Assembly: GCF_003751505.1 (NCBI RefSeq)
Contig: NZ_RJVB01000003.1
Coordinates: 1-60,703 of the forward strand
Direction: 5' to 3'
Source: Erwinia sp. JUb26
GTDB taxonomy: Bacteria; Pseudomonadota; Gammaproteobacteria; Enterobacterales; Enterobacteriaceae
Length of the DNA: 60,703 nucleotides
The notes under the pieces are model-generated. The model ran no database searches, was not told where the DNA came from, and saw only the letters and a program-made list of their open reading frames with translations. The position numbers and the translations under genes are program-made. This document shows, piece after piece, positions 1 to 8,036 of the stretch. Each line of letters begins with the position of its first letter. The first letter of the stretch is position 1.

Positions 1-15
1 CGTCATCACCCACCA
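1..15 (+). tRNA. tRNA-Val, 3' end only
   Basis: The first 15 bases are the 3' side of an acceptor stem ending in CCA. They match the end of enterobacterial tRNA-Val (ending CATCACCCACCA). In E. coli the lysT-valT-lysW cluster alternates Val and Lys tRNAs just upstream of nadA, which fits the tRNA-Lys that follows four bases later. The rest of the gene lies outside the window, so the anticodon cannot be read. Confidence 0.75.
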
Positions 16-19
16 TATC

Positions 20-95
20 GGGTCGTTAGCTCAGTTGGTAGAGCAGTTGACTTTTAATCAATTGGTCGCAGGTTCGAATCCTGCACGACCCACCA
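20..95 (+). tRNA. tRNA-Lys (anticodon TTT)
   Basis: A complete 76-nt cloverleaf. The acceptor arms GGGTCGT and ACGACCC pair, the D loop has AGCTCAGTTGGTAGAGC, the anticodon loop reads CTTTTAA, and the T arm has GGTTCGAATCC. CCA is encoded. It is the last member of a tRNA cluster, because a terminator follows directly. It corresponds to the lys tRNAs upstream of nadA in E. coli. Confidence 0.97.
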
Positions 96-103
96 GTGTT
101 AAG

Positions 104-127
104 AAGGCGCCCTAAAGGCGCCTTTTT
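104..127 (+). terminator. Rho-independent terminator of the tRNA operon
   Basis: The arms AAGGCGCC and GGCGCCTT enclose a short CTAAA loop, and a run of T follows. It begins eight bases after the tRNA-Lys CCA and so ends the tRNA operon. Confidence 0.85.
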
Positions 128-160
128 GCTATTAGCGATTCGGTCGGGGTTCGCAGCGGA

Positions 161-1612
161 TTACCCCAAACTCTTCCAGATATGCATCACCGCGTAGCTC
201 CGCCACGGACGCCACGCCTGAGAGCGCTTCTCCGCCTCTTTCGCATCAATCCTTCCCAGATTGTTACGTACCACGATATCGCCCGCAGGAAACGCGTCAG
301 GCCAGCGTAGCGCACGCATAGCGAGATACTGCGCGGTCCAGTCGCCAATTCCCGGCAGCGCCAGCAGCTGCGAGACGGTTTTATCGGGCTGGCTTACCGC
401 ATCCAGCAGCAATGTGCCCTGCGAGCAGGCTGCGGCCAGCGCCAGAATACAACGGGTACGGGCGCTGACGATCCCAAGGCTGGCGATATCATCAATACTG
501 CATTGTGCAACACGGTCCGCCAGCGGCGACAGATGCGTCAGCTGCGGCAGCGCGCAGTCAAATGGTTCACCGAACGCATTCGCAAAGCGCCCACCCAGCG
601 TGGCAGCGGCTTTGACGGTAATTTGCTGACCGAGGATCGCACGTACAGCCATCTCGAAACCATCAAAAGCTCCGGGTACTCGCAGGCCCGGATAAGCCAG
701 TAAAGAAGGTTGCAGCAGGGGATCCTCCCCCAGATGCGCAGCAATCAAATCCGGTCGCGCACTGAGGTCAAACAGATTCCTCAGGCGGCGGAGCAGGGCG
801 GGCAGCACGGGCGTGAGCGAATGGCTGAACTCCACCTGCAGCCTATTTTTCGCGGCCTTCTGACGAACCTGAATCCAGCCGCAGTGCTGCCCCAGCCTAA
901 CCGTACGGCTGTAGCTCTCAGCATCGACATACTCCACGCCCAGCAGGGCACGGATACGCAGAAAATCCAGCATTGCCTGCCAGTCGTACGGCGGACGATA
1001 AGCAAGCTGAAGCACCGAAGTATCGCTGTTAATCATTTCACTTTCTTTCTCCGTACCCTCTTTTCTCAGGCGGCTCGGCGGCATGCGGTACTGCGTGCTG
1101 AAGGCGTCATTAAAGCGCCGCAGACTGGAGAAACCGCTGGCAAAGGCAATTTCGGTAACCGGCAGGCGCGTTTCGGTAAGCAGCTGCTTTGCCAGCAGCA
1201 GGCGACGGGTCTGGCGAAGCTCCTGCGGCGAAACGCCGAGCTCTTTCTGCACGATGCGCCGCAGCTGACGCAGGCTGAGATCGAAACGGGCGGCGATCTC
1301 CTCAAGGCTTTCAACCTGTTCGATCAGCCCTTCATCAATCTGCTGCATCAGCCGCTCCGCCACCCGTTGGCCATGATCAACCGGCGCATTACCGGGTGCC
1401 AGCTCAGGGCGGCAGCGCAGGCAGGGTCGAAAGCCCGATTTTTCTGCTGCTTCCGCGTTAGAAAAAAACAGGCAGTTGGCTGCCTGTGGCGCTTTCACCG
1501 GACAGATCGGGCGGCAGTAAATCCCCGTCGACGTGACGCCAACAAAAAATACGCCGTCAAATCGCGAATCGCGAGAGGTGAGGGCAAGGTAAGCTGAGTC
1601 CCGGTCGATCAT
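161..1612 (-). CDS. Ada-type sensor / AraC regulator / AlkA DNA glycosylase fusion
   Basis: A 483-residue fusion for alkylation damage. Residues 1-75 form an Ada-type zinc domain with Cys33, Cys37, Cys64 and Cys67. This is the same spacing as E. coli Ada Cys38/42/69/72, where the first Cys takes methyl groups from phosphotriesters. Residues about 85-185 are an AraC-type helix-turn-helix pair. Residues about 205-470 are an AlkA-like 3-methyladenine glycosylase with the helix-hairpin-helix motif LPGIGDWTAQYLAMR and the catalytic-Asp region PAGDIVV. Inference: one protein senses damage, activates transcription and removes alkylated bases, while direct base demethylation is left to the divergent ogt-like gene at 1780. 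The ATG is preceded by GGAGCC. In E. coli, ada and alkA are separate genes elsewhere, so this pair was inserted here or moved here. Confidence 0.93.
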   Translation of the reverse strand: MIDRDSAYLALTSRDSRFDGVFFVGVTSTGIYCRPICPVKAPQAANCLFFSNAEAAEKSGFRPCLRCRPELAPGNAPVDHGQRVAERLMQQIDEGLIEQVESLEEIAARFDLSLRQLRRIVQKELGVSPQELRQTRRLLLAKQLLTETRLPVTEIAFASGFSSLRRFNDAFSTQYRMPPSRLRKEGTEKESEMINSDTSVLQLAYRPPYDWQAMLDFLRIRALLGVEYVDAESYSRTVRLGQHCGWIQVRQKAAKNRLQVEFSHSLTPVLPALLRRLRNLFDLSARPDLIAAHLGEDPLLQPSLLAYPGLRVPGAFDGFEMAVRAILGQQITVKAAATLGGRFANAFGEPFDCALPQLTHLSPLADRVAQCSIDDIASLGIVSARTRCILALAAACSQGTLLLDAVSQPDKTVSQLLALPGIGDWTAQYLAMRALRWPDAFPAGDIVVRNNLGRIDAKEAEKRSQAWRPWRSYAVMHIWKSLG

Positions 1613-1677
1613 AAGTGGCTCCTGTTATACAGCGATCGGCTCAGGTTAGCCCCTGAGCTGGCAGCTGGCTGGCCATA

Positions 1678-1712
1678 TTCGGACATCACACTATTTTATG
1701 CCTGTGTCCGAA
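1678..1712. promoter_or_regulatory. Inverted repeat in the divergent alkA-fusion/ogt promoter region
   Basis: The 8-bp arms TTCGGACA (1678-1685) and TGTCCGAA (1705-1712) are perfectly inverted, with centres 27 bp apart. They lie between the two divergently transcribed repair genes, which are 167 bp apart. The position suits an operator for the Ada/AraC-type regulator encoded alongside, but it does not resemble the E. coli Ada box, so the assignment is inference. A second inverted repeat, GCTCAGG/CCTGAGC (1639-1658), lies in the presumed leader of the minus-strand gene. Confidence 0.4.
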
Positions 1713-1779
1713 AACGGCTAGTACCGCTATACAAAAAGCGGATAATCATCCGAGAACTGAGACATGGAGGAAGCAACAC

Positions 1780-2286
1780 ATGAGTTATGACTTCAAAATG
1801 ATGCCGTCGCCGGTCGGCGAGTTGAAGCTGGTCGCCTCTGAACGTGGGCTGGTTGCCGTGCTGTGGGAAAATGACGACCCGAAACGCGTGCGCTTTCTAC
1901 CGCAGGTTGAACGGCCAGACAACCCCATCCTGCAGGAAGCGGAACGCCAGCTGTGGGAATACTTCTCCGGCAAGCGGCGGGAATTTGCCCTCACTCTGGA
2001 ATTTGTGGGCACGGCGTTTCAGAAGCAGGTCTGGGCGGCGCTGGTTACCATTCCCTATGGCGAAACCCGCAGCTACGGCGAAATTGCACGCCAGATTGGC
2101 AATCCGACGGCGGTGCGTGCGGTGGGAGCCGCCAACGGACGCAATCCGCTCTCCATTATTGCACCGTGCCACCGGGTGATCGGCACCAATGGCAAACTGA
2201 CCGGTTTTGCCGGTGGGCTACAGACCAAAGCTTTCCTGCTGCGCATTGAGGGGGGCGGTCAGCTATGGCCGAAAGAGGCGCTTTAA
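1780..2286 (+). CDS. ogt: Methylated-DNA-protein-cysteine S-methyltransferase (Ogt type)
   Basis: A 168-residue suicide methyltransferase that moves O6-methyl groups from guanine to its own cysteine. The catalytic motif is PCHRVIG, within IIAPCHRVIGTNGKLTGFAGG. The usual GTxFQxxVWxAL segment (GTAFQKQVWAALVTIPYGE) lies upstream of it. Length is typical of Ogt (E. coli Ogt 171 residues). The start has a strong GGAGG site 9 bases upstream. It is divergent from the Ada/AlkA fusion, so together they supply the activities that Ada and AlkA provide in E. coli. It could equally be called the free-standing C-terminal half of Ada. Confidence 0.93.
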   Translation: MSYDFKMMPSPVGELKLVASERGLVAVLWENDDPKRVRFLPQVERPDNPILQEAERQLWEYFSGKRREFALTLEFVGTAFQKQVWAALVTIPYGETRSYGEIARQIGNPTAVRAVGAANGRNPLSIIAPCHRVIGTNGKLTGFAGGLQTKAFLLRIEGGGQLWPKEAL

Positions 2287-2353
2287 CGATCGCCATCACA
2301 TCCTGGGGTGAAAATTAAAAACTCAGCGACATTGCTTTATATTTCAGCTATCG

Positions 2354-2371
2354 TGTTTAGCATATAAAACA
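2354..2371. promoter_or_regulatory. NadR operator upstream of nadA
   Basis: TGTTTA-N6-AAAACA matches the NadR consensus TGTTTA-N6-TAAACA with one mismatch. It lies 75 bp upstream of nadA. NadR represses nadA-pnuC and nadB when NAD is plentiful. Confidence 0.7.
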
Positions 2372-2445
2372 AACCAGCCGAAGAGTTGGCGCCGGACCGG
2401 GTTCCAGGGCCGTTTCGGTTAAGTTGAAAAAACGAGAGTTGCAAT

Positions 2446-3507
2446 ATGAGCCTGATGTTTAATCCTGAAGACGCCATTTACCCGTTTCCGCCCAAACCGG
2501 CAAAACTGTCCATCGACGAGAAGCAGTTTTACCGCGAGAAGATTAAACGCCTGCTAAAAGAGCGGGATGCGGTGATGGTTGCCCACTATTACACCGATCC
2601 GGAAATCCAGTCACTGGCGGAAGAGACCGGCGGGTGTATTTCCGACTCGCTGGAAATGGCTCGATTCGGCAGCCAGCATCCGGCCTCAACCCTGCTGGTT
2701 GCCGGCGTGCGTTTTATGGGTGAAACCGCCAAAATCCTCAGCCCGGAAAAAACCATCCTGATGCCGACGCTACAGGCCGAGTGCTCGCTGGATCTCGGCT
2801 GCCCGATTGATGAATTCAGCCGTTTCTGCGATGCGCACCCGGATCGTACGGTAGTGGTTTACGCGAATACCTCCGCCGCCGTTAAGGCCCGCGCTGACTG
2901 GGTGGTTACCTCCAGCATCGCCGTTGAGCTGATTGAACATCTCGACAGCCTCGGGGAAAAAATCATCTGGGCACCGGATCGCCATCTGGGCCAGTACGTC
3001 ACGCGCAAAAGCGGGGCGGACGTGCTGTGCTGGCAGGGAGCCTGTATCGTCCACGACGAATTCAAAACCCAGGCGCTACAGCAAATGAAGGCGCTTTACC
3101 CGGAAGCCGCCGTGCTGGTGCATCCCGAGTCGCCGCAGGCGATCGTCGATTTAGCCGATGCAGTAGGATCGACCAGCCAGCTGATTCAGGCCGCGCAGAC
3201 CATGCCGCATAAGAAAATGATCGTCGCCACCGATCGCGGCATCTTCTACAAAATGCAGCAGGCCTGCCCGGATAAAGAACTGCTGGAAGCCCCTACGGCG
3301 GGCGAGGGCGCAACCTGCCGCAGCTGTGCGCACTGTCCGTGGATGGCGATGAACGGTCTGAAAGCGATTGCCGACGGTCTGGAGCAGGGCGGCAGTGCCC
3401 ACGAGATACACGTTGACGAGGCGCTGCGGAAGGGTGCATTGATACCGCTCAATCGTATGCTAACCTTTGCAGCACAACTCAAACTTAAGGTTAAGGGTAA
3501 CGCCTGA
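2446..3507 (+). CDS. nadA: Quinolinate synthase A
   Basis: A 353-residue [4Fe-4S] enzyme that condenses iminoaspartate with dihydroxyacetone phosphate to give quinolinate in de novo NAD synthesis. It is close to E. coli NadA (347 residues) throughout. The cluster ligands are visible at Cys113 ([11 protein letters not shown]), near Cys200 (VLCWQGAC) and in the [13 protein letters not shown] segment near 297. The start context [18 protein letters not shown] matches the family N-terminus. It is followed after 28 bp by pnuC, as in E. coli, and is preceded by a NadR operator. Confidence 0.98.
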   Translation: MSLMFNPEDAIYPFPPKPAKLSIDEKQFYREKIKRLLKERDAVMVAHYYTDPEIQSLAEETGGCISDSLEMARFGSQHPASTLLVAGVRFMGETAKILSPEKTILMPTLQAECSLDLGCPIDEFSRFCDAHPDRTVVVYANTSAAVKARADWVVTSSIAVELIEHLDSLGEKIIWAPDRHLGQYVTRKSGADVLCWQGACIVHDEFKTQALQQMKALYPEAAVLVHPESPQAIVDLADAVGSTSQLIQAAQTMPHKKMIVATDRGIFYKMQQACPDKELLEAPTAGEGATCRSCAHCPWMAMNGLKAIADGLEQGGSAHEIHVDEALRKGALIPLNRMLTFAAQLKLKVKGNA

Positions 3508-3535
3508 CCAACGCTCTTCAGGATAAGGTTGCTAT

Positions 3536-4237
3536 ATGGATTTCTTCAGTACCTCGAATATTCTGGTTCATATTCCTCTCGGCAGCGGCGGCTACGACCT
3601 CTCGTGGATCGAGGCGATTGGCACCCTGGCGGGCCTGTTGTGCATCTGGCTGGCAAGCCTCGAGAAGATCGTTAACTACACGTTTGGACTGCTTAACGTC
3701 ACGCTGTTCGCCGCCATCTTTTTCCAGATCCAACTTTACGCCAGCCTGCTACTCCAGCTGTTTTTCTTTGTGGCCAATATTTACGGCTGGTACGCCTGGA
3801 GCCGCCAGACCAGCGATAATCAACAGGCGCTGAAAATTCGCTGGATGCCGCTGCCAAAGGCGCTTGGCTGGGCTGCCGTCTGCGTGGTGGCGATTGCGCT
3901 GATGACGGTCTATATCGACCCGGTGTTCGCCTTCCTGACGCGCACGTCGGTGGCCCTGATGCAGGGGCTGGGACTAAACGTGGTGATGCCTGAGCTCCAG
4001 CCGGATGCCTTCCCGTTCTGGGATTCCTGCATGATGGTGCTGTCGATTGCTGCAATGATCCTGATGACGCGGAAATACGTGGAGAACTGGCTGCTGTGGG
4101 TGGTGATCAACATCATCAGCGTGATGATTTTTGCCCGCCAGGGGGTTTATGCCATGGCGTTGGAATATGTCATCCTGACCGTAATTGCCCTGAACGGTTC
4201 CTGGCTGTGGATTAAAAGTGCGCGCCAGCGCGCTTAA
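3536..4237 (+). CDS. pnuC: Nicotinamide riboside transporter PnuC
   Basis: A 233-residue inner-membrane protein with about seven hydrophobic segments. It carries PnuC-type motifs such as NIYGWYAWSRQ near residue 80. It takes up nicotinamide riboside by facilitated diffusion, trapped by phosphorylation through NadR. It sits 28 bp after nadA with its own AAGG site and is probably co-transcribed under NadR control. Confidence 0.95.
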   Translation: MDFFSTSNILVHIPLGSGGYDLSWIEAIGTLAGLLCIWLASLEKIVNYTFGLLNVTLFAAIFFQIQLYASLLLQLFFFVANIYGWYAWSRQTSDNQQALKIRWMPLPKALGWAAVCVVAIALMTVYIDPVFAFLTRTSVALMQGLGLNVVMPELQPDAFPFWDSCMMVLSIAAMILMTRKYVENWLLWVVINIISVMIFARQGVYAMALEYVILTVIALNGSWLWIKSARQRA

Positions 4238-4296
4238 CCTTCATCACGGCGCGGCAGGCGGGCGATAATTACCGCCTGCCGCAGTGATAACACCGC

Positions 4297-5229
4297 TTAG
4301 TGATGATGGCCGTGGTGGCTGTGATTATCGCCCTGGATCCAGTGCAGGTCGCAGTCATCGCCCTCGCAGCACTGATACTCCATTTGCACCGTTGCGTGCT
4401 CGATTTGGTAATTGTCATGCAGGTAATGATGGATCCGCTGCAGCAGCGCATCATGATCGCGCGGCGGTATCACCTGGACATGCAGCGTGATCACCGGTTT
4501 TTCCCCCACCTGCCACAGATGAATGTGATGCACGTTGCGCACCTCGGGAATATTCAGCGTCAGCGATCGCTGCAGCTTGTCGGTATCAATATGCTGCGGT
4601 GCGCCTTCCAGCAGTTCGTGGGTGCTCTCTTTAATCAGCATCCAGCCGCTGCGCAGCACCAGCAGTGAAACCAGTACCGAAAGAATGGGGTCAATCGGCG
4701 TCCAGCCGGTAAACATAATAATCAGCGCCGCCGCGATGGCACCCACTGACCCCAGCAAATCCCCCAGCACGTGCAAAGCTGCCGCCCGCACGTTGAGATT
4801 CTTTTCACCGCTGCCGCGATGCAGCAGCCAGAAAGAGAGAACGTTGGCCAGCAACCCGCCGACGGCAATCACCAGCATCATGCCGCCCGCAACGGGCTGA
4901 GGATGGGTAAAGCGTTGAATGGCTTCCCAGACGATCAGCACGGTAATCACCAGCAGGGCGAGGGCGTTGACGAAGGCGGCGAGGGTCGTCAGGCGTAACA
5001 TACCGAACGTATGGCGTTTGTCAGGGCGGCGTTGGGCGAACTGAACTGCCATCAGCGCAACCAGCAGCGCGGCGGCATCGGTGAGCATGTGTCCGGCGTC
5101 GGCCAGCAGGGCCAGCGAGCCGGAAAGCAGGCCGCCGATGACTTCAGCGACCATGTAGATTGCGGTAACAAGGAAGGCCGCCAGCAGGCGGGAGCGGTTT
5201 CCATCCGCAGCTGAATGACTGTGTGCCAT
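4297..5229 (-). CDS. zitB: Zinc efflux transporter, cation diffusion facilitator family
   Basis: A 310-residue CDF antiporter that exports Zn2+ from the cytoplasm in exchange for protons. The metal-site motifs HxxxD appear as [13 protein letters not shown] in helix 2 and [11 protein letters not shown] in helix 5. Both ends are His-rich (MAHSHS at the start, HSHHGHHH at the end), and a cytoplasmic ferredoxin-like domain covers about residues 210-285. It has the same position and convergent orientation to pnuC as in E. coli. Confidence 0.95.
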   Translation of the reverse strand: MAHSHSAADGNRSRLLAAFLVTAIYMVAEVIGGLLSGSLALLADAGHMLTDAAALLVALMAVQFAQRRPDKRHTFGMLRLTTLAAFVNALALLVITVLIVWEAIQRFTHPQPVAGGMMLVIAVGGLLANVLSFWLLHRGSGEKNLNVRAAALHVLGDLLGSVGAIAAALIIMFTGWTPIDPILSVLVSLLVLRSGWMLIKESTHELLEGAPQHIDTDKLQRSLTLNIPEVRNVHHIHLWQVGEKPVITLHVQVIPPRDHDALLQRIHHYLHDNYQIEHATVQMEYQCCEGDDCDLHWIQGDNHSHHGHHH

Positions 5230-5369
5230 AGGTATCCGGTTGAGTTAACAGAAGCTTGATCCAGTATATTAATGGATCCAGTGCAACAATTGTATTTTGC
5301 TGTCTGTACTCATCTGTTTGATGACTTAGCCATCAATTCTCAGCAGGCAGCTGCCGGGCGGGATGAAAT

Positions 5370-5393
5370 ACCGGGGCCTGTCCCGGCCCCGGT
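5370..5393 (-). terminator. Terminator hairpin after ybgS
   Basis: Perfect 9-bp arms ACCGGGGCC/GGCCCCGGT enclose six bases, 20 bp beyond the ybgS stop. On the minus strand the hairpin is followed by TATTTC, a weak T tract, so this is a likely but not ideal terminator. Confidence 0.6.
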
Positions 5394-5413
5394 GTTAGAG
5401 CGACAACGTACCG

Positions 5414-5740
5414 TTACTGCGTCGTGCCATCCGTTTTGTGGTTGGCATCGTCACCCACTTTCTTACTGATATCCGGGCATTTGCCGTCTTTACACTGTGA
5501 ATTCTTGTGCACTTCTTCGGCATTCATATCCTGATGCGTAGCGCTGGAATCGCCGGTGTTAATTTTACTGTTGTCGACATTGTTAGGCTGAAGATTCTGT
5601 TTTGCATCTGGCGCTTTAGCCCCGGCATCTGCTGCAGCATTAGCCGCACCGTTATTGCTGCTGGTATCTGCGGCCATCGCCGTTGCACTACCCAGGGACA
5701 TTGCTGCTGTGAGGAAGATAATGGCGAACTTATTCATCAT
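5414..5740 (-). CDS. ybgS: YbgS-like small secreted protein
   Basis: A 108-residue protein with a signal peptide (cleavage expected after AMAADT, near residue 24), then an Asn/Ala/Asp-rich, low-complexity body. The C-terminus has the YbgS-specific [17 protein letters not shown] and KTDGTTQ segments. Two Cys spaced CKDGKC could form a disulfide in the periplasm. Function is unknown in E. coli too. It lies between zitB and aroG exactly as in E. coli. Confidence 0.9.
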   Translation of the reverse strand: MMNKFAIIFLTAAMSLGSATAMAADTSSNNGAANAAADAGAKAPDAKQNLQPNNVDNSKINTGDSSATHQDMNAEEVHKNSQCKDGKCPDISKKVGDDANHKTDGTTQ

Positions 5741-6026
5741 TGTGCTCCATTGAGTTCTGAGTATTGACCAAACCTGCTAAACGGTTTGAAAAGAAATTAT
5801 CCTGTGAAGAAATAAAGCTCCATAAAGATAACTACTGGCAATCATTAATGGTGCCAATTCCATTTTTGCAGATATTTACCTTTAAAATTGTAGTAAAGAG
5901 GAGCAGAAAATCAAATTTACCCGCAAAAACTTCAGGGAAAGGCGATTTACAGCGTCGGGGACTCGCGATAGATTGGAGCGGATGCGCCTGGTGTGCAGTT
6001 CGGCAATGAAATAACCTGGAACTATT

Positions 6027-7079
6027 ATGAATTATCAGAACGATGACTTAAGAATCAAAGAGATAAAAGAATTATTACCTCCTGTTGCTCTGTTTGAAAA
6101 ATTCCCTGCCACGGATAAGGCTGCTGATACAGTATTCCGCGCCCGCCAGGCAATTCATCAGATCCTGCAGCAGCAGGACGATCGCCTGCTGGTGGTGATC
6201 GGTCCGTGTTCAATCCACGATGTGACGGCGGCGAAGGAGTATGCAGAGCGCCTGCTGAAGCTGCGCGAAGAGCTGAGCGATTCGCTGGAAGTGGTGATGC
6301 GCGTCTACTTTGAAAAGCCGCGCACCACGGTTGGCTGGAAAGGGCTGATTAACGATCCCCATATGGACGGCAGTTTCCAGATCAACGATGGTCTGCGCAT
6401 CGCGCGTAAGCTGCTGGTGGATATCAACGACAGCGGCCTGCCTGCCGCCGGTGAGTTCCTTGATATGATCACCCCGCAGTACGTCGCCGATCTGATGAGC
6501 TGGGGCGCCATTGGCGCACGCACCACGGAATCTCAGGTACACCGTGAGCTCTCTTCCGGTCTTTCCTGCCCGGTCGGCTTCAAAAACGGCACCGACGGCA
6601 CGATTAAAGTCGCCATCGATGCAATTGGTGCCGCCGGTGCATCGCACTGCTTCCTGTCGGTGACCAAATACGGTCATTCAGCGATTGTAGAAACCAGCGG
6701 CAATCAGGATTGTCATATCATTCTGCGCGGCGGCAAAGAGCCAAACTACAGCGCACACCATGTAAGCGCGGTGAAGAGCGGTCTGGAGAAGGCGGGTCTG
6801 CCGGCACAGGTGATGGTTGATTTCAGCCATGCTAACAGCAGCAAGCAGTTTAAAAAGCAGCTGGATGTGTCTACCGATGTGGCGGAGCAGATTGCTGCGG
6901 GTGAGCGGGCAATCATTGGCGTGATGATTGAGAGCCATCTGGTGGAAGGTAATCAGAGTCTGGAGAGCGGCGAACCGCTGGTTTACGGTAAAAGCGTGAC
7001 CGACGGCTGTATCGGTTGGGAAGATACCGAAACCGTGCTGCGCCAGCTGGCAGCCGCGGTAAAAGCGCGTCGCGGGTAA
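6027..7079 (+). CDS. aroG: DAHP synthase, phenylalanine-sensitive
   Basis: A 350-residue 3-deoxy-7-phosphoheptulonate synthase, the first step of the shikimate pathway (PEP + erythrose 4-phosphate). Same length as E. coli AroG and near-identical segments: GPCSIHD (residues 59-65), KPRTTVGWKG, GARTTESQVHRELASG-type and the PxFSHANSSKQ-like VDFSHANSSKQ. The N-terminal MNYQNDDLRIKEIKELLPP contains the region that carries Phe inhibition in AroG. The 286 bp upstream are AT-rich. I found no convincing TyrR box (TGTAAA-N6-TTTACA) there. Confidence 0.98.
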   Translation: MNYQNDDLRIKEIKELLPPVALFEKFPATDKAADTVFRARQAIHQILQQQDDRLLVVIGPCSIHDVTAAKEYAERLLKLREELSDSLEVVMRVYFEKPRTTVGWKGLINDPHMDGSFQINDGLRIARKLLVDINDSGLPAAGEFLDMITPQYVADLMSWGAIGARTTESQVHRELSSGLSCPVGFKNGTDGTIKVAIDAIGAAGASHCFLSVTKYGHSAIVETSGNQDCHIILRGGKEPNYSAHHVSAVKSGLEKAGLPAQVMVDFSHANSSKQFKKQLDVSTDVAEQIAAGERAIIGVMIESHLVEGNQSLESGEPLVYGKSVTDGCIGWEDTETVLRQLAAAVKARRG

Positions 7080-7148
7080 TGTCCGATTAGCGGTGGGCAG
7101 GGCCTGATCTGACAAGCGTTGCCAGTTAACCGTTTGGCTATAGTGCCT

Positions 7149-7354
7149 GCGCGGGCGGGTTGCTGCCCCAGCTGGTGGTCCTCGCGCCACGCGCTGCGTG
7201 GTGCCTTCACGTCGTTCGTCAGCCGTTCGGACCGGCTCAGACGGCACATCCGTGTGCCGACCGAGCCTTTCGCCCGCGTCCTGCGGGCTTATCCTGGCTT
7301 CCTCTTTCCGTTCAGCGCTGCGGATTGCCCGTCGGGGCAGCAACCCGTCCGCGC
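7149..7354 (-). repeat. Structured intergenic element, copy A (inverted)
   Basis: A 206-bp element bounded by 21-bp inverted repeats at 7149-7169 and 7334-7354; 20 of 21 positions match and the remaining pair can form G-U as RNA. Inner hairpins, given in plus coordinates, are 7272-7288 (6-bp arms), 7242-7259 (7-bp arms), 7221-7237 (5-bp arms) and 7187-7201 (CCACGC/GCGTGG). Read on the minus strand it shares with copies B and C the motif GGGCAATCCGCAGCGCTGA just inside the terminal stem, as well as GGTCCGA and GCGAGGACC. The family is unrecognised and is not ERIC- or REP-like to my reading. Confidence 0.75.
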
Positions 7355-7475
7355 CCTGACTCTGGAGTTGTCTTCAGATTAGAAAACATCTGTTTTGTGC
7401 ATTAATGCCATCAGGCGGAGATTGGTGGTGTAGCCTTCGGTTGTATCCATGCTAAAAGGGATTTACAAAACTCTG

Positions 7476-7503
7476 CTTCCGCCTTCCGCCTTCCGCCTTC
7501 CGC
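7476..7503. repeat. CTTCCGC microsatellite, four units
   Basis: Four exact tandem copies of CTTCCGC, followed by a partial fifth (CTTA). It lies between structured elements A and B in non-coding DNA. A 7-bp unit is prone to slippage. No gene overlaps it. Confidence 0.9.
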
Positions 7504-7545
7504 CTTATTGCTGCTTTTTCGCTGAGCTTGCATGATAAACAGCGC

Positions 7546-7680
7546 AGCCTGAACGGTTTCCGGGCAGCGATAACAATGTTCTGAAGGTGCACAGCCTCTG
7601 TCGGGGATGCCGGGCAATCCGCAGCGCTGAGGTGGAAACAGCAGGCCAGGAGACGCCAACAGGGTGCCGACATCACGCAA
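7546..7680 (+). repeat. Structured intergenic element, truncated copy B
   Basis: Bases 7546-7664 form a 119-bp direct repeat of 7753-7871, roughly 90% identical by eye, at an offset of exactly 207 bp. It includes the 5' terminal-stem arm CAGCCTCTGTCGGGG (7592-7606) and the family motif GGGCAATCCGCAGCGCTGA. After CCAACAGGG it jumps to CATCACGCA, which lies about 80 nt further on in copy C, and then diverges. The closing arm is missing, so this copy cannot form the terminal stem. Confidence 0.75.
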
Positions 7681-7798
7681 AGCCTGGATTTCTGCATCAT
7701 TACCCCCGCGTTTGCAGGCTCACCAAGGAAAAAGAAAGCATACCTATGAAGTAGCCTGAACGGTTTGCCGGGCCGCGATAAAATGCTCTGAAGGTGCA

Positions 7799-7999
7799 CA
7801 GCCTCTGCCGGGGATGCAGGGCAATCCGCAGCGCTGAGGTGAAAGCAGCAGGCCAGGAGACGCCAACAGGGACGTTGGTGTCAGGCGAAGTCGGGTCAGG
7901 GATGACACGTCTTCGGCGGTCCGACCGGCCGGGTGCTGAAACCGAAGGCATCACGCAGCGCGTGACGCGAGGACCGACCGGAAGCCCCGGCAGAGGCTG
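7799..7999 (+). repeat. Structured intergenic element, copy C (direct)
   Basis: A 201-bp element bounded by perfect 15-bp inverted repeats, CAGCCTCTGCCGGGG (7799-7813) and CCCCGGCAGAGGCTG (7985-7999). Their sequence is unrelated to the terminal arms of copy A. Inner hairpins correspond to those of A: 7859-7882 (9-bp arms with one G-U), 7892-7909 (7-bp arms, one mismatch, GGGA loop), 7914-7931 (weak, loop GGTCCGAC) and 7951-7965 (TCACGC/GCGTGA, loop AGC). The last differs from copy A by a compensatory pair change, C-G to T-A. About 46 bp before the stem (from 7753) is also shared with copy B. Confidence 0.75.
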
Positions 8000-8036
8000 G
8001 GAACCAGGTACCACTCCATCAGCGACAGAATCGCAC

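Noticed and set aside
5764..6009. 81-codon frame upstream of aroG
   Set aside because: AT-rich leader, no family resemblance, no convincing ribosome site, and it overlaps the expected aroG promoter region.
5741..6026. Possible TyrR box before aroG (TTTAC...GTAAA near 5874-5898)
   Set aside because: The half-sites point the wrong way and the spacing does not fit TGTAAA-N6-TTTACA.
7149..7354. Insertion sequence or MITE with terminal inverted repeats
   Set aside because: No target-site duplication was found by eye, and the terminal repeats of copies A and C have unrelated sequences, which does not suit recognition by one transposase. Kept as a possible alternative only.
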